A stretch of 64,000 nucleotides of DNA, from NCBI RefSeq assembly GCF_914767665.1, contig NC_059502.1:57518031-57582030 (forward strand). Reading direction: 5' to 3'. The stretch's first letter is position 1; each line of letters begins with the position of its first letter. This document shows, piece by piece, positions 32,169-41,757 of the stretch. Below the pieces are notes generated by a model, which was not told the DNA's origin, searched no databases, and saw nothing but the letters and a program-made list of their open reading frames with translations. A program made the position numbers and the translations under genes. This DNA comes from Harmonia axyridis. Taxonomy: Eukaryota > Arthropoda > Insecta > Coleoptera > Coccinellidae.

Positions 32169-32682
32169 CAAGAACAAATAGCATGCGCACTCTCTTTCTT
32201 TCACTGGACGGACTTCAAACAGCTGCTATGCTGTGTCCTCACTCGCAGCAATATTTAACTTTTTAAAATTCGACAACCGGGATTCTGGACTGATTTTTCG
32301 CAGGCAACCCTATACCACCGTGTTCATAATAAAATAATCTTTAATCATATTGATTTTGATTAAATAGTCAGACCGTTGCAAAATGCTAGTATAGATTGAC
32401 CTGTTTATACCTGGCAACCGAGAGTTGTGACCGGAAAAAAATAGGCAACCTAACGTTTGCACATTCTATGGGCTTCATACTTTCGATTGGTATAGAATTT
32501 ATCTAATAAGCAAACCGGTGAAATGTTCGAAAAAAAATTTTTTTCAATCATTAATTAAACCTACTCTGGACTAAAATTTGTTAGGCAACCCATATGTGAT
32601 ATATTCATTGACATGTTAAATTGAATATAAAATACGTTTTATCAAATAAGCATCTCGGTGAAGGTCGTTCTATATCGGGATC
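32137..32682 (-). repeat. Right terminal inverted repeat
   Basis: Reverse complement of 30337-30883, ending CGTTCTATATCGGGATC at 32682. Confidence 0.85.
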
Positions 32683-33460
32683 CTATACTATATACAAAGA
32701 ATGAACTAGAATGCAACCCAGAAATTATTTGGCCATAAAAACCTCCACTATTACTGCAGGTTTCATAAAACATTGATCGTTCACTCAACTTTTTAATAAA
32801 ATGATGCACAGAAATAATTTGATCCAGACTTTGATCAAACAAAATAATAAAAGTAATTCATCAATCAATTAAATTTCAATTGGGCTAACTGATATAATTC
32901 ACCACAAAATCATTTTAATTCCACAAAGAGTTATTGGAAATAGCAATTTTTTTAATAGAGGAAAAACTGTTGGAATTTTGTTTTTTGATAGTGAAGATAA
33001 ATACTCTGCCAATAAATGAGGCAATATGCCTTCTCCGTTTTCTCATACATAAATGTCTATGACATCACTTTTGACCCAACTAGATTTCCGTTATAAAATT
33101 TGAAAAAATCGAATCACTGAAGATAATAAGATACCTAGAACTTATCACCATTATCATACATTAACACACAATGTACGGAAATCATCTCCAGTATTGGCTA
33201 AAATGTATCAGGCGATTGAAAAATTTCGAATGAAAATTGAAAACCTGACATTTTATTCGGTAGACTCGGAGGCTTACTGCAGTGTATACATGTTTGGAAA
33301 ATAAATTAATAAAACTGGGACTTTCAAAGTTAGTCCACAAAATACTCATGGTGCAGTGGAACAGAGCAGCAATAAAAACATCTGCGTGATGCATTATCAA
33401 ATAAATGAGTCAGTATCAGCCAGTATCATCAAAAACTGAATGTTTGGACAGAAATACTGG
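32683..33460. other. No gene seen
   Basis: AT-rich sequence; the open frames show no domain. Confidence 0.5.
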
Positions 33461-33845
33461 GGAATTAAATCAGAGGTTCATTTTTATCCATGGTAACCCG
33501 AACGCTGCCAAACATCTGGAACTTTTAGAGAATGAAATTATTCCGACAGTTCGACAGCTACAGGGTAGTCACACAATATCTAGGGATGTCTTGTTCAGAC
33601 CATGTCATATCTACAAATGGCACGATCATAAGGCCTTCCAAATCACCAAATTTATCTCCTAATGATTTTTTGTTTGGGGATATCTGAAAAATTTGGTTTA
33701 TGGACAACAAACTGATAGAGCAACGAATACTAATGATTTAGAGTTCAGAATAATCCAACTTCGTGCCAAAACTTGCTCAGAGATATGTGGTTATCTCTTT
33801 ATAATTTGGCTCAACAAGGTGGATTATTTGAACATTTAATTTAAA
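33460..33845 (+). pseudogene. Tc1/mariner-type transposase relic (C-terminal part)
   Basis: Pieces in two frames: HGNPNAAKHLELLENEIIP, then PSKSPNLSPNDFLF (third acidic position in the SPNLSPNDF context), LKNLVYGQQTDRATN, and a final QQGGLFEHLI before TAA at 33841. The GxFEHL ending links it to the transposase type found in the foldback at 24014 and the relics at 37254 and 56540. It is frameshifted and inactive. Confidence 0.65.
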
Positions 33846-34645
33846 ATTATGTACGATTGATTTCGCATTTTTAGAAATCGTTTTTGGTTTACAATATAAT
33901 TCGTAGGATTTATTTAATTTTCAAACCAGATTTAGCGAAAAGTACCGATTTTCAAGGAGGAATTTTCTTGTGTTCATTTTCGCAAATGAATTCTTCGCAT
34001 TCAATGGAATAATATTGTCGTATCTATTTTCAGCCAGTTTTGGTTTTACAACCTACCGTTGAAGAACGACTGATTCGAGACATTCGAGTCATTCGGCTAA
34101 TCGACTACCAAGCCGCAGTGCAGTCTTGTGACTATCCCCACTTCGCCATTGAAAGAAAACACTCATCTATTCGATAAAGTATCACGTAGACGTTTTGTTT
34201 GTTGCAATGTTCCACTGGTCTATGAGTATTCTTTGGTATAACGTTAATATCTAATTTTTCCGAATGTATTTTCCGAACTTTTATATTAATGAAAAATTTC
34301 CACCCAACTGTTGAACGAATAGATTGAAGCGAAAATGATAATATGAAATAGATAATCAATTTGTTAGTACAAAAGAATACAATATTTTTTCCAATATCAA
34401 TATGCGAAATAATTGAAAAGATAGCAATCAAACACATAACAGTTGATATGTAAGTACTTGAAGGTAAAGAATAATTGGGGCTATTCATTCAAATAGATTC
34501 AATTAATATCGAGAGAAATTACACAAACTTAATGAATCTTTATCGAATATTTGATATGGCATAATCAGTTTCATTATACTTAGATACTGAAAAATATTGC
34601 ATAAAGCAATGGATGGTGCCTTTCAATATTCTGATTTTAATTGAT
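33846..34645. other. No gene seen; downstream of the GPCR stop
   Basis: Its right part is expected to be the 3' UTR of the GPCR gene on the minus strand. The long minus-strand open frame at 34132-34488 has no recognisable domain. Confidence 0.4.
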
Positions 34646-35242
34646 TTAAAGAACAGTTTCGTTAGTATTTGTGCAAGTTCTGGGACCATTCACTAATGAA
34701 TACCTAGAAGAACCGTTTCTTGTTGACACTGCCCCTCGCACAAAGAGTTCTTTGAAAGTTTCTCGAAACTGCCTAGACATTCCACAATAAATAGCGAAAT
34801 TGATGGGGTAACTTAATATTATCATAAAATTCGTAATCAGTATAAGTGAATTTGCCATATAGTAATCTAAAAACTCTATGACCACACTTGATATGATGTG
34901 CAATAAAGTGACAACAACTAAGGGAATTTCCACAATCAAGAACACTGTCACTACCACGATCAACATCAGAGTGGTACAATTGGAGTCTCTCAGTTTTTTG
35001 CACTCGTTCTTCTGATTTTTCTTCGATAAGAGCATGTCCCTTCGTTGTTGAGCTTGTTTGAGAGCTTGAAAAAGGAGAAGATTCAGGATTATTAAGGCCA
35101 CACAGGGAATGAGGTGAACGAAAACTATTCGGAACATATAATACGTTGTGAAATAGACATTTTCTGATAGGTAATCTTGCACCCAACTCGCAATGACTCT
35201 CTTGCATACGTGGGTAGTTCGGTTGTGCCATAAAATATCAAT
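34646..35242 (-). CDS. SPR: Sex-peptide/MIP-receptor-like GPCR, last exon
   Basis: Last exon of a rhodopsin-class peptide GPCR. It begins after the acceptor TTGTTTCAG (minus strand), in phase 0: IDILWHNRTTHVC (extracellular loop 2), TM5 (YYMFRIVFVHLIPCVALIIL), a basic loop with KKLRDSNCTTLM, TM6 (LIVVVTVFLIVEIPLVVVTL), and TM7 ending ILSYPINFAIYCGMSRQFRE. The usual NPxxY reads YPINFAIY. The C-terminus NTNETVL fits a class I PDZ-binding motif. I recognise the insect sex peptide/myoinhibitory peptide receptor group, but related FMRFamide-type receptors cannot be excluded. Stop at 34646-34648. Confidence 0.8.
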   Translation of the reverse strand: MDILWHNRTTHVCKRVIASWVQDYLSENVYFTTYYMFRIVFVHLIPCVALIILNLLLFQALKQAQQRRDMLLSKKNQKNECKKLRDSNCTTLMLIVVVTVFLIVEIPLVVVTLLHIISSVVIEFLDYYMANSLILITNFMIILSYPINFAIYCGMSRQFRETFKELFVRGAVSTRNGSSRYSLVNGPRTCTNTNETVL

Positions 35243-35393
35243 CTGAAACAATAAGAAGTATTCAATATAAAAAAAGCATTAAAAAAGAATCAAATTTTTG
35301 TTTTCGTTTTGTGTGTGTGAAAAAAAACGATTTATTAAGAATCTAACAATACTCACACGGTCTAGCTATAATGAAAATATCTCTATTATGTAG

Positions 35394-35467
35394 TAAATCG
35401 GAAATTTGGTAATTATTGAAATTATCGGAGTAAATCGGAAATTTGGAAATCATTGAAACTATTGAAA
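35394..35467. repeat. Two-copy tandem repeat, about 37 bp
   Basis: GTAAATCGGAAATTTGG followed by a diverged ATTGAAATTAT tail occurs twice in a row. Confidence 0.6.
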
Positions 35468-35779
35468 TTATTGGGATTATTATTCAGAAAGAATATACGT
35501 TAAATTCAAAAGAGCGATCGTGACTTGTGTAAACTGATCTTATCTTAGAAGCTGGATGTTTTATTTTTCAATTATTGCTTCTCTTAGTTATCGTCTCACT
35601 GCGTTGGTGAAATCGATATATTTTTCACGGATAAGAAAAAATAAACTAAATCTCGGCTTATCTAAGTTCAGTAAATGCGTTTTGGTCACATATGACACAG
35701 CAGAAAATCCGTCAGGCTGTAGGCATATTCGAAGTGTTGTTTTAGATGAGACAGCAGGAAAATTTGCTTGAGCTGGTGG

Positions 35780-36640
35780 GGTCTGTTGACGAAAAATGAA
35801 GAAGGAATGATGAGGCTTAAGTTTTTAGTCAGTATCGCTTAGGGTCTCTTATTGAGAAGGGTTGAGAGAATTCGAACGTCGGTCGCGAAACCGGACTTAG
35901 ATTAAAACAATTTCTTTTGAAAATCAGAGTAATTTTTAACAAGGCTGAATCAAAAATAAAGGAAATTTAGTAGATGATAGAGAGTTGAAGGAATTTTAAG
36001 TTTTTAAGGAAGAAGGAATTGTTTTAGCTCTGAGAAAGGAAGAGTTAGGTCAGAAATAGAAAAACAGGGATTACTAATTTTTTTTTGATAAAGTTTTAGA
36101 ATTTGTTTAGGTATAAATTAGATTAGCTCGGAGTGCGCGAATCGGGAGTGGAGTTATTAAAAAGGAATAACACGTTTCGAGTGGAAAGTTTGCAGAAATT
36201 AAAATTAGGTTTAGGCAGGGCCTAATTATTCACCTAGCACCGCGGGATAAGGGCAAGGTATAATCTTTTGGCTATTTAATTTTATTTTATTTGATGATTT
36301 TTGAATACTTTTTCGATGAAAATAAGTTTATCTGAGTAATCCCGATTCCGCCAAGTTCAAAGTTGGTTATTTTGTTTCTTTTGTTTGAATAATAGATTAT
36401 TTGAGACATTTTTTAATTTTAATCATAATATTTTGGCCGTTGAGTCAGAAATATAAACTTCCTTGATATTGTAATTTTGGATATTTTTTATTTTTCTTTA
36501 TTATATTTGAGTGTAAAATTTCAATCGACTTTTATTAACCCAGAAAACTAATCCTGTCCCTAGAGAAAGAAAGTCAACTAAAAAGACCTGTCCATTGAAG
36601 CGACGGGCTGGACTCACACATAACATCTTTGTGAAACTTA
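35780..36640 (+). repeat. Possible LTR remnant
   Basis: GA-rich, gene-free stretch in the GPCR intron followed, near 36664, by GGAAAGCCGCTCTTCCAGAG. That word is shared with 13281 (GAAAGCCGCTCTTCTAAT), which also follows an LTR-like stretch. It could belong to the gypsy relic further right. Weak. Confidence 0.25.
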
Positions 36641-37174
36641 CATAATTATTCATTACCCGAGACCTCTGGAAAGCCGCTCTTCCAGAGGTTGAAAGAACAT
36701 CTCCTCAACCGGAGATAAGTGAACGTTGGTCAACATTCTCTGACCAACCCGTTCATGACAATTAAGCAATCAGTATTGAAAGCTAGCTTTCATGGAAATC
36801 AGCGGCTCATTGGACGTTATATGTAAATGATGTGACCGTTTCAAAAGATTTTCTTTGAAAAGTTAGATGAATTTCACTAAAAAGTTGAATCTTCCGCCGA
36901 GATTTTCGATAAGTGAAAATATTTGAGAATTATATGTTTCTGTTTTAGAAAAACTCACAATTCCCTCAAGGAAAGCAAATTTCAGCACAAAGAATTCGGA
37001 ACAAACACGACAAATTAGTTAAACCACACCCCTTCGTGATATTCATAAAGCGATGCTAATGGAGGCAAAAACGGCCTAAATAGCCGTGAAATCAGGCATT
37101 CTGCAGACAAGAATTCAGAGTCTCCCCCTGAACGTTTAACCACCATCAATACCAGAGTTTCCAGATTCTTTATA
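36641..37174. other. No gene seen
   Basis: Intronic sequence with a short hairpin at 36659-36690 (ACCTCTGGAAAG and CTTCCAGAGGT). No ORF was recognised. Possibly decayed retroelement gag, but this cannot be supported. Confidence 0.35.
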
Positions 37175-38126
37175 AAGGGTGTTTTTTTTAGAGCTATAGA
37201 ACTTTAAATTGCAATAAAACCACGATGGATTATTCGATTGACATGAATTTTATTTATCCGCAAGATAATCTTGTGGCATTACATTTTAAATATGATTTTT
37301 GGCATATGACCGCCACGGCTGTTTCGGATGTAGTCCAATCTGGACGTCCAATTTTCGATGACTTTTTCCAACATTTGTGTCGTATATCGGCAATAACACG
37401 GCGAATGTTGTCTTCCAAATGGTCAAGGGTTTGTGGCTTAACCGCATAGACCAATGACTTTACATAGCCCCACAGAAAGTAGTCTAGCGGTGTTAAATCA
37501 CAAGATCTTGGAGGCCAATTCACAGGTCCAAAACGTGAAATTAGGCGGTCACCAAACGTGTCTTTCAATAAATCGATTGTGCCATGAGCTGTGTGACATG
37601 TTGCGCCGCCTTGTTGGAACCACAGCTCCTGGACATCATGGTTGTTCAATTTAGGAATGAAAAAGTTAGTAATCATGGCTCTATACCGATCACCATTGAC
37701 TGTAACGATCTGGCCATCATCGTTTTTGAAGAAGTACGGACCAATGATTTCACCAGCCCATAAAGCACACCAAACAGTCAGTTTTTCTGGATGTAACGAC
37801 ATGTTTCGACTGTGTTTCGACATACACTTGAGGATTAGCTTCAATCCAAATGCGGCAGTTTTGTTCGTTGACATAGCCATTCAACCAGAAGTGCGCTTCA
37901 TCGCTAAACAAAATAAAATGGCCGTAGTGCGCGATACGTATTCCGCAAAGAACCATTATTTTCGAAATAAAATTGCACTATTTGCAAGCGTTGTTCAGGC
38001 GTGAGTCTATTCATGATGAATTGCCAAACCAAACTGAGAATAAATCACTGGTACAGCTGTTGAATCGGTCGCCATCTTGAACAGTAGTGCCACTTTAAAG
38101 TTATATACCTCGAAAAAAACACCCCT
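37175..38126 (-). mobile_element. Mariner-like element with both ends
   Basis: 952 bp flanked by TA on each side (37173-37174 and 38127-38128). The terminal inverted repeats are about 28 bp: AAGGGTGTTTTTTTTAGAGC and AGGGGTGTTTTTTTCGAGGT, followed by related TATAGAACTTTAA and ATATAACTTTAA. It encodes a broken transposase on the minus strand and lies inside the GPCR intron. Confidence 0.88.
37254..37956 (-). pseudogene. Mariner/IS630-type transposase, broken
   Basis: Two overlapping frames. 37956-37760 has FILFSDEAHFWLNGYV (first catalytic Asp). 37880-37254 has LHPEKLTVWCALWAGEIIGP, then LWFQQGGATCHTA, then PPRSCDLTPLDYFLWGYVKS. The second catalytic Asp, normally in QQDGA, is Gly, so the enzyme is dead as well as frameshifted near 37800. 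The N-terminal DNA-binding domain is absent, which fits an element of only 952 bp. Confidence 0.85.
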
Positions 38127-38279
38127 TACTTTATATTGTATATTCTTTTGAGAAAGGGCAATACAAAAAATTGTTAACTTCACACAATGAAGCATAATAT
38201 GTGGATAAATATCAGTATTAGCGGAGGAAATGTAACAGAAATGTAATTAGTAACAATTTAAGTATACTCCACCTAAAAG

Positions 38280-38648
38280 TTGGTGACCCTGATAGGATTT
38301 GAACAAGAAATCCGACATAATTGGAAAAGAAATTGTGAAGAAAAATTTGACAAGAAGCACAAGTATTGGGAGTCGCCGTCTGTATGCCAGAATTTTTCGC
38401 AGCCGATCCTGATTTATGGTTTGTCATGGCCGAAAGAAGTTTCCACAGTTTGGCTACAACGTGAGTGTTCTACCAGCCAAAATGCCAACGAGATAAAGTA
38501 CATCAAAATAGACCCACCTACCCACAAGACCTACCACAAACTTTGGACGGAGCTTATTCAACGTCTGTGGGCCACGCCAGAAAATACATTTCCTGGAATA
38601 GAAGACTGTAATCCCTCACAATTTCTCGTTATTAACAGGGGATTGTAG
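38280..38648 (+). other. Unidentified open frame in GPCR intron
   Basis: 122 codons without a domain I recognise (contains IGFEQEIRHNWKRNCEEKFD and a Trp-rich middle). It lies between the mariner and the gypsy RT relic and could be part of that retroelement. Low support. Confidence 0.25.
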
Positions 38649-38989
38649 ATTCAATAGTCTCGTAAAACCTGATTAAATCGCTATGGATGAACCGTCCTTC
38701 TAGTGTTGTTGGCCGTGTTCAAAGAGAGCAATGTCTGAGACTTGGCAGTCTACACAGATCACATAAAGAAAGCCGCCTGACCTTCCATTTGCCAGATAAA
38801 CGAGGTGACCAGCATAGAATCCATCATTAGTATAAAGTTGACACTCTAGGACTCAACCAGTAGATAGCAACCGTGAGAGGGTAGCTGGTAGTACGCGTAG
38901 ACCTATCCACGAGTAGCCGAGGCCGTTTCTACTGTCATCCAAGAATCCAAAGTCGCATCCGATAGCCATCCGATGGCAAGTGATGGTAT

Positions 38990-39400
38990 CACTGGACATT
39001 TAGAGCAGGGTATAATAGGTGCAGACAGCCTTGCAACTTCACCTCAGGAAACGGGGGGGTCTTTACTAGAGGTTGTCACTGATCCTAGTCCATCGACGCA
39101 TCTCCTTTTCATCACATATAAGGAATTCAAGCTGCAGCCAAGAAGGAGTTCGAAGCCAACAGCCAATAGTTGTCTCCGGACTTTTGCTTCAGCTTTACCT
39201 ATTGATAACGTGCTGACCACGTCATCGTCCGAAGATGAATACATGAAACACTTCCGGATCAGATTGGAGCGGCTCCACACAACCTCATCGTCCTTAACCC
39301 AGCGAAGTGCATTTTCGGACAACTGGATGTGAATTTTCTAGGCTACCTCATTTCCGCTGAGGGTACGAAACCACTACCAGATAGGGTTTAAGACATAAAG
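38990..39400 (+). pseudogene. Ty3/gypsy-type pol: reverse transcriptase fragment
   Basis: Reads, across a frameshift, LPIDNVLTTSSSEDEYMKHF (the YIDD active-site region, with Tyr and the last Asp changed), then FGQLDVNFLGYLISAEGTKP. This is the RT palm/thumb order of Ty3/gypsy elements. Coding stops near 39400 and the RNase H part resumes at 40561, so LINE fragments interrupt the pol gene. Described only as a dead relic. Confidence 0.72.
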
Positions 39401-39420
39401 CTGCGGTCCAGCTATGGCAG

Positions 39421-39905
39421 TTGAACAACAGGATAACCCATTGGACTAACACTCCTAGACTTGCTCAGGCAAAGAAATTCGTGACGATTTCACCTACCTA
39501 CGCCAAAAAGCTTTTGAAGCTGTCACGAGCCGAGCTTCGGGTGATGGTGGGACTGCTAACGGGGCACTGTCAGTACAAATATCATTTTAACCGTATGGGA
39601 AAGTCAGCAGATGAGATTTGCTGGCTCTGTGGATCAGAAGCAGAAACAGCCAGACACATGGTATGCAAGTGTCCGGAGCTGGCTGGCTTAAGAACCATTC
39701 ATATGGGTAAGCAGGTCCTGGATACCAGAGAGGTAACGGCCAAGGCCCCTAAGGAAGTTGTCAGTTTTATTAACGCCATTAACGACCTCCTTGGGTTTCC
39801 ATGAACGAGTAGGGTAGAGAACAAAAGATGTACATGGTCGCAGTTCCCGGAAGGATTACCGAACCACAACGACCCCAGTTCAAATAATAAAAATAATAAT
39901 AATAG
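39421..39905 (+). pseudogene. R1/I-type LINE C-terminus with zinc-finger end
   Basis: The frame 39421-39804 ends a LINE ORF2: LLKLSRAELRVMVGLLTGHC, then ICWLCGSEAETARHMVCKCP (a CX2C-x-H-x-C knuckle). It is followed by a UTR and an AATA-repeat tail at about 39885-39905. The element is 5'-truncated, keeping only this end, and is inserted in the gypsy relic. Confidence 0.75.
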
Positions 39906-40234
39906 GGTTCAAGATATCATAGAGTATAGCAAACCGACAACCGCCAGAGATTGCGAGTATTTTCGTTTAAAATAAACTTCTATCGTTGTCATACCCAAAG
40001 CATCACATACATTGGCGCCGCTCAACGATATACTGGTGCCCTGAAGAGGAAGGCGATAATTCATTGGATCACAGAAGCTACTACCGCCTTTTCAGAAGAT
40101 GCTAGCCACAGCATCATTGGTGGCCCAAACCCTAGAATGGTGCATCTCTAGTCTTGGTGACTGACTGATGCATCAGACACTGCATTAGATTTAGATTTAA
40201 TTAGGGAGGTTTCGTTTCACTGCTACCTAATGGT
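39906..40234 (-). other. 3' UTR of the leftward LINE end and short spacer
   Basis: Lies between two tail-to-tail LINE ends. The right part (to about 40150) should be the UTR of the minus-strand LINE. No ORF. Confidence 0.35.
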
Positions 40235-40560
40235 CTATTGTGCCCCCATCAGAACTGTTCTCTTCATAACGTGATCTACAGCTTGCCTTCTAGTTCCAGA
40301 GTTCTGATGAACTCCTATATCTGGGATGGTTTCAAGGAGGCTAATTCCCCACTTCCAAGTTTCGTGTCCAGAGCAGGTTTTGCGTTGGCTAGCGATGGCG
40401 AGGCATTCCGTCACCAGGTGATCCGGAGTTTCTTCCTCCTCCCCACAGAATCTATGGGGACCTGTTAGACCTATTCTCATTAAGTAGTAAGAGCAACCCT
40501 TCAGCAAATAGTCAACAGTGAATGGTAACCACTGGTATTTTCTCGAAGAAACTGTCGCCA
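40235..40560 (-). pseudogene. Second LINE C-terminus, opposite strand
   Basis: Reads YLLKGCSYYLMRIGLTG, then PHRFCGEEEETPDHLVTECL, the same type of Cys/His ending as at 39421 but only distantly similar. It is tail-to-tail with that fragment. Its edge at 40560 coincides with the resumption of gypsy RNase H coding. Confidence 0.7.
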
Positions 40561-40920
40561 CCCGATATGGAGCCTACGACCAAGATTTACTAGCCATCAA
40601 ACACTTCAGCTAGAAACTTAACCATCTTTATGAACCACAAGTCCTTGATGTACGCCTTCAATCAGTAGCCAGAGCAGTTCTCGCCCCGGCAGTTCTGACA
40701 TCTGTATTACATATTTCAATTCTCCACGACATACGCTATGTTCCAGGAGAGTAGAACGTGGAATACATTATTGCAAGGCGATAAAGGTTTTCCGTTGCTG
40801 AGACGGAATATGAAACCAACCAATGGTAGGTACGGTGATACATCGACACCCCAAGATCATCCAGCAGCCACCAGAATCAAAGACCAAACAGTTGCCCCGG
40901 AAAATAAAAAAAAATATATA
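40561..40920 (+). pseudogene. Ty3/gypsy-type pol: RNase H fragment
   Basis: TRYGAYDQDLLAIKHF (the RNase H YsxxxxELLAI region) followed, in another frame, by ISILHDIRYVPGE. It matches the RNase H section of gypsy pol and continues the RT relic of 38990-39400. An A-rich run ends the recognisable part near 40910. Confidence 0.68.
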
Positions 40921-41102
40921 AGGTAGGAATATTGGAAAAAATCATAAATTAAAATGTATATTTGAATTTTCATTTATTGTACTGAAAATTGTAAATATTG
41001 TATTTAATCATTGCTTTTTGATAAGATTTAAGACAGCATCAATGAATTGTTCAAACTCAGCTCCTCTCGATAAATGCAAAAATCAATTCTCATAATTCGT
41101 AC

Positions 41103-41300
41103 CTGTACAATACGGGTGTCCAACATTCGGAAACACTGGGGCAAGGCTGCAAGAACCAGAATGTAGATGAGGCATCTGTATACGTTGTCCATGGTGCATA
41201 GCTTTCTAGCCAAAGGAGCGTGACATACGTAGATGTAACGTTGCGCTGCTAATGCTAGAGTAAGCCATATGCTCGCCGTGTGGAACATATTCGGGATATG
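41103..41300 (-). CDS. SPR: Sex-peptide/MIP-receptor-like GPCR, internal exon (TM3-TM4)
   Basis: A 198-bp, phase-0 exon bounded by ATTATTACAG (acceptor, minus strand) and TACAG/GTACGA (donor). It encodes HIPNMFHTASIWLTLALAAQ, then RYIYVCHAPLARK and a fourth membrane segment (CLIYILVLAALPQCF). The DRY box reads QRY, a feature of this receptor group. Joined to the exon at 35242 it gives an uninterrupted loop into TM5. Exons for the N-terminus, TM1 and TM2 must lie further right but were not found up to 64000. Confidence 0.78.
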
Positions 41301-41757
41301 CTGTAATAATGAATGTATTAATATAACAATTATTTGAGTTTCCTTTCAGGTAACCATTTAAGAAATTTAAAATTAACAGGGGATTTTATATCCTAAGTGA
41401 TGTCCCTAGACCTCTCATAGGCTACGCTTATGCCCTAACAGAAGCTTACTCTGCAGAATGCTAAAAACTAATATTGAATAATCAGGGTCCAGAACTCGCT
41501 CTAGCGTTTCTGCCGCCCTGGCAAAAAGTCGGCACCCTTGCAGGTTTGGGGTTTTGTTCTGAGCAAAAGAGCCGGGGGGCGGTGGTTTGGTTGTATTGCG
41601 TTTTCGTGGGGATTATCAAAACACTGATGAACTTTATTGTGGTACAGCACTAGGAAATATTCTTGAACACTCTACTAACACAACTGGTCATCACCTCATA
41701 ACTTACTCTCCTTTTTCCAGTTTAATACCTGGGTTACAAACATCAAATCATATTGTA
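41301..41757. other. No gene seen
   Basis: GPCR intron sequence on the minus strand. Around 41485-41600 is a GC-richer patch (CCGCCCTGGCAAAAAGTCGG, GCCGGGGGGCGGTGG) that resembles a decayed MITE end. Unassigned. Confidence 0.35.

Larger units (their letters stand above)
30337..32682. mobile_element. 2.35-kb DNA element with very long terminal inverted repeats
   Basis: Terminal inverted repeats of about 546 bp: 30337-30883 and 32137-32682. The outer ends are GATCCCGATATAGAACGACC and its mirror. The arms look nearly identical over their length, with only scattered differences, so the element is either young or kept homogeneous by conversion. The 1.25-kb centre holds one ORF (31387-31758) and a direct repeat. 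No clear target-site duplication was found. I could not place it in a known superfamily. Confidence 0.85.
35243..41102 (-). other. GPCR intron filled with transposons
   Basis: A 5.86-kb intron between two phase-0 GPCR exons (donor TACAG/GTACGA at 41102, acceptor ending 35243). It contains a short tandem repeat, an LTR-like stretch, a mariner, and a gypsy pol relic split by two LINE tails. Confidence 0.75.

Noticed and set aside
34773..35231. 152-codon minus-strand frame overlapping the GPCR exon
   Set aside because: Out-of-frame shadow of the GPCR; only the other frame shows membrane segments and the receptor motifs.
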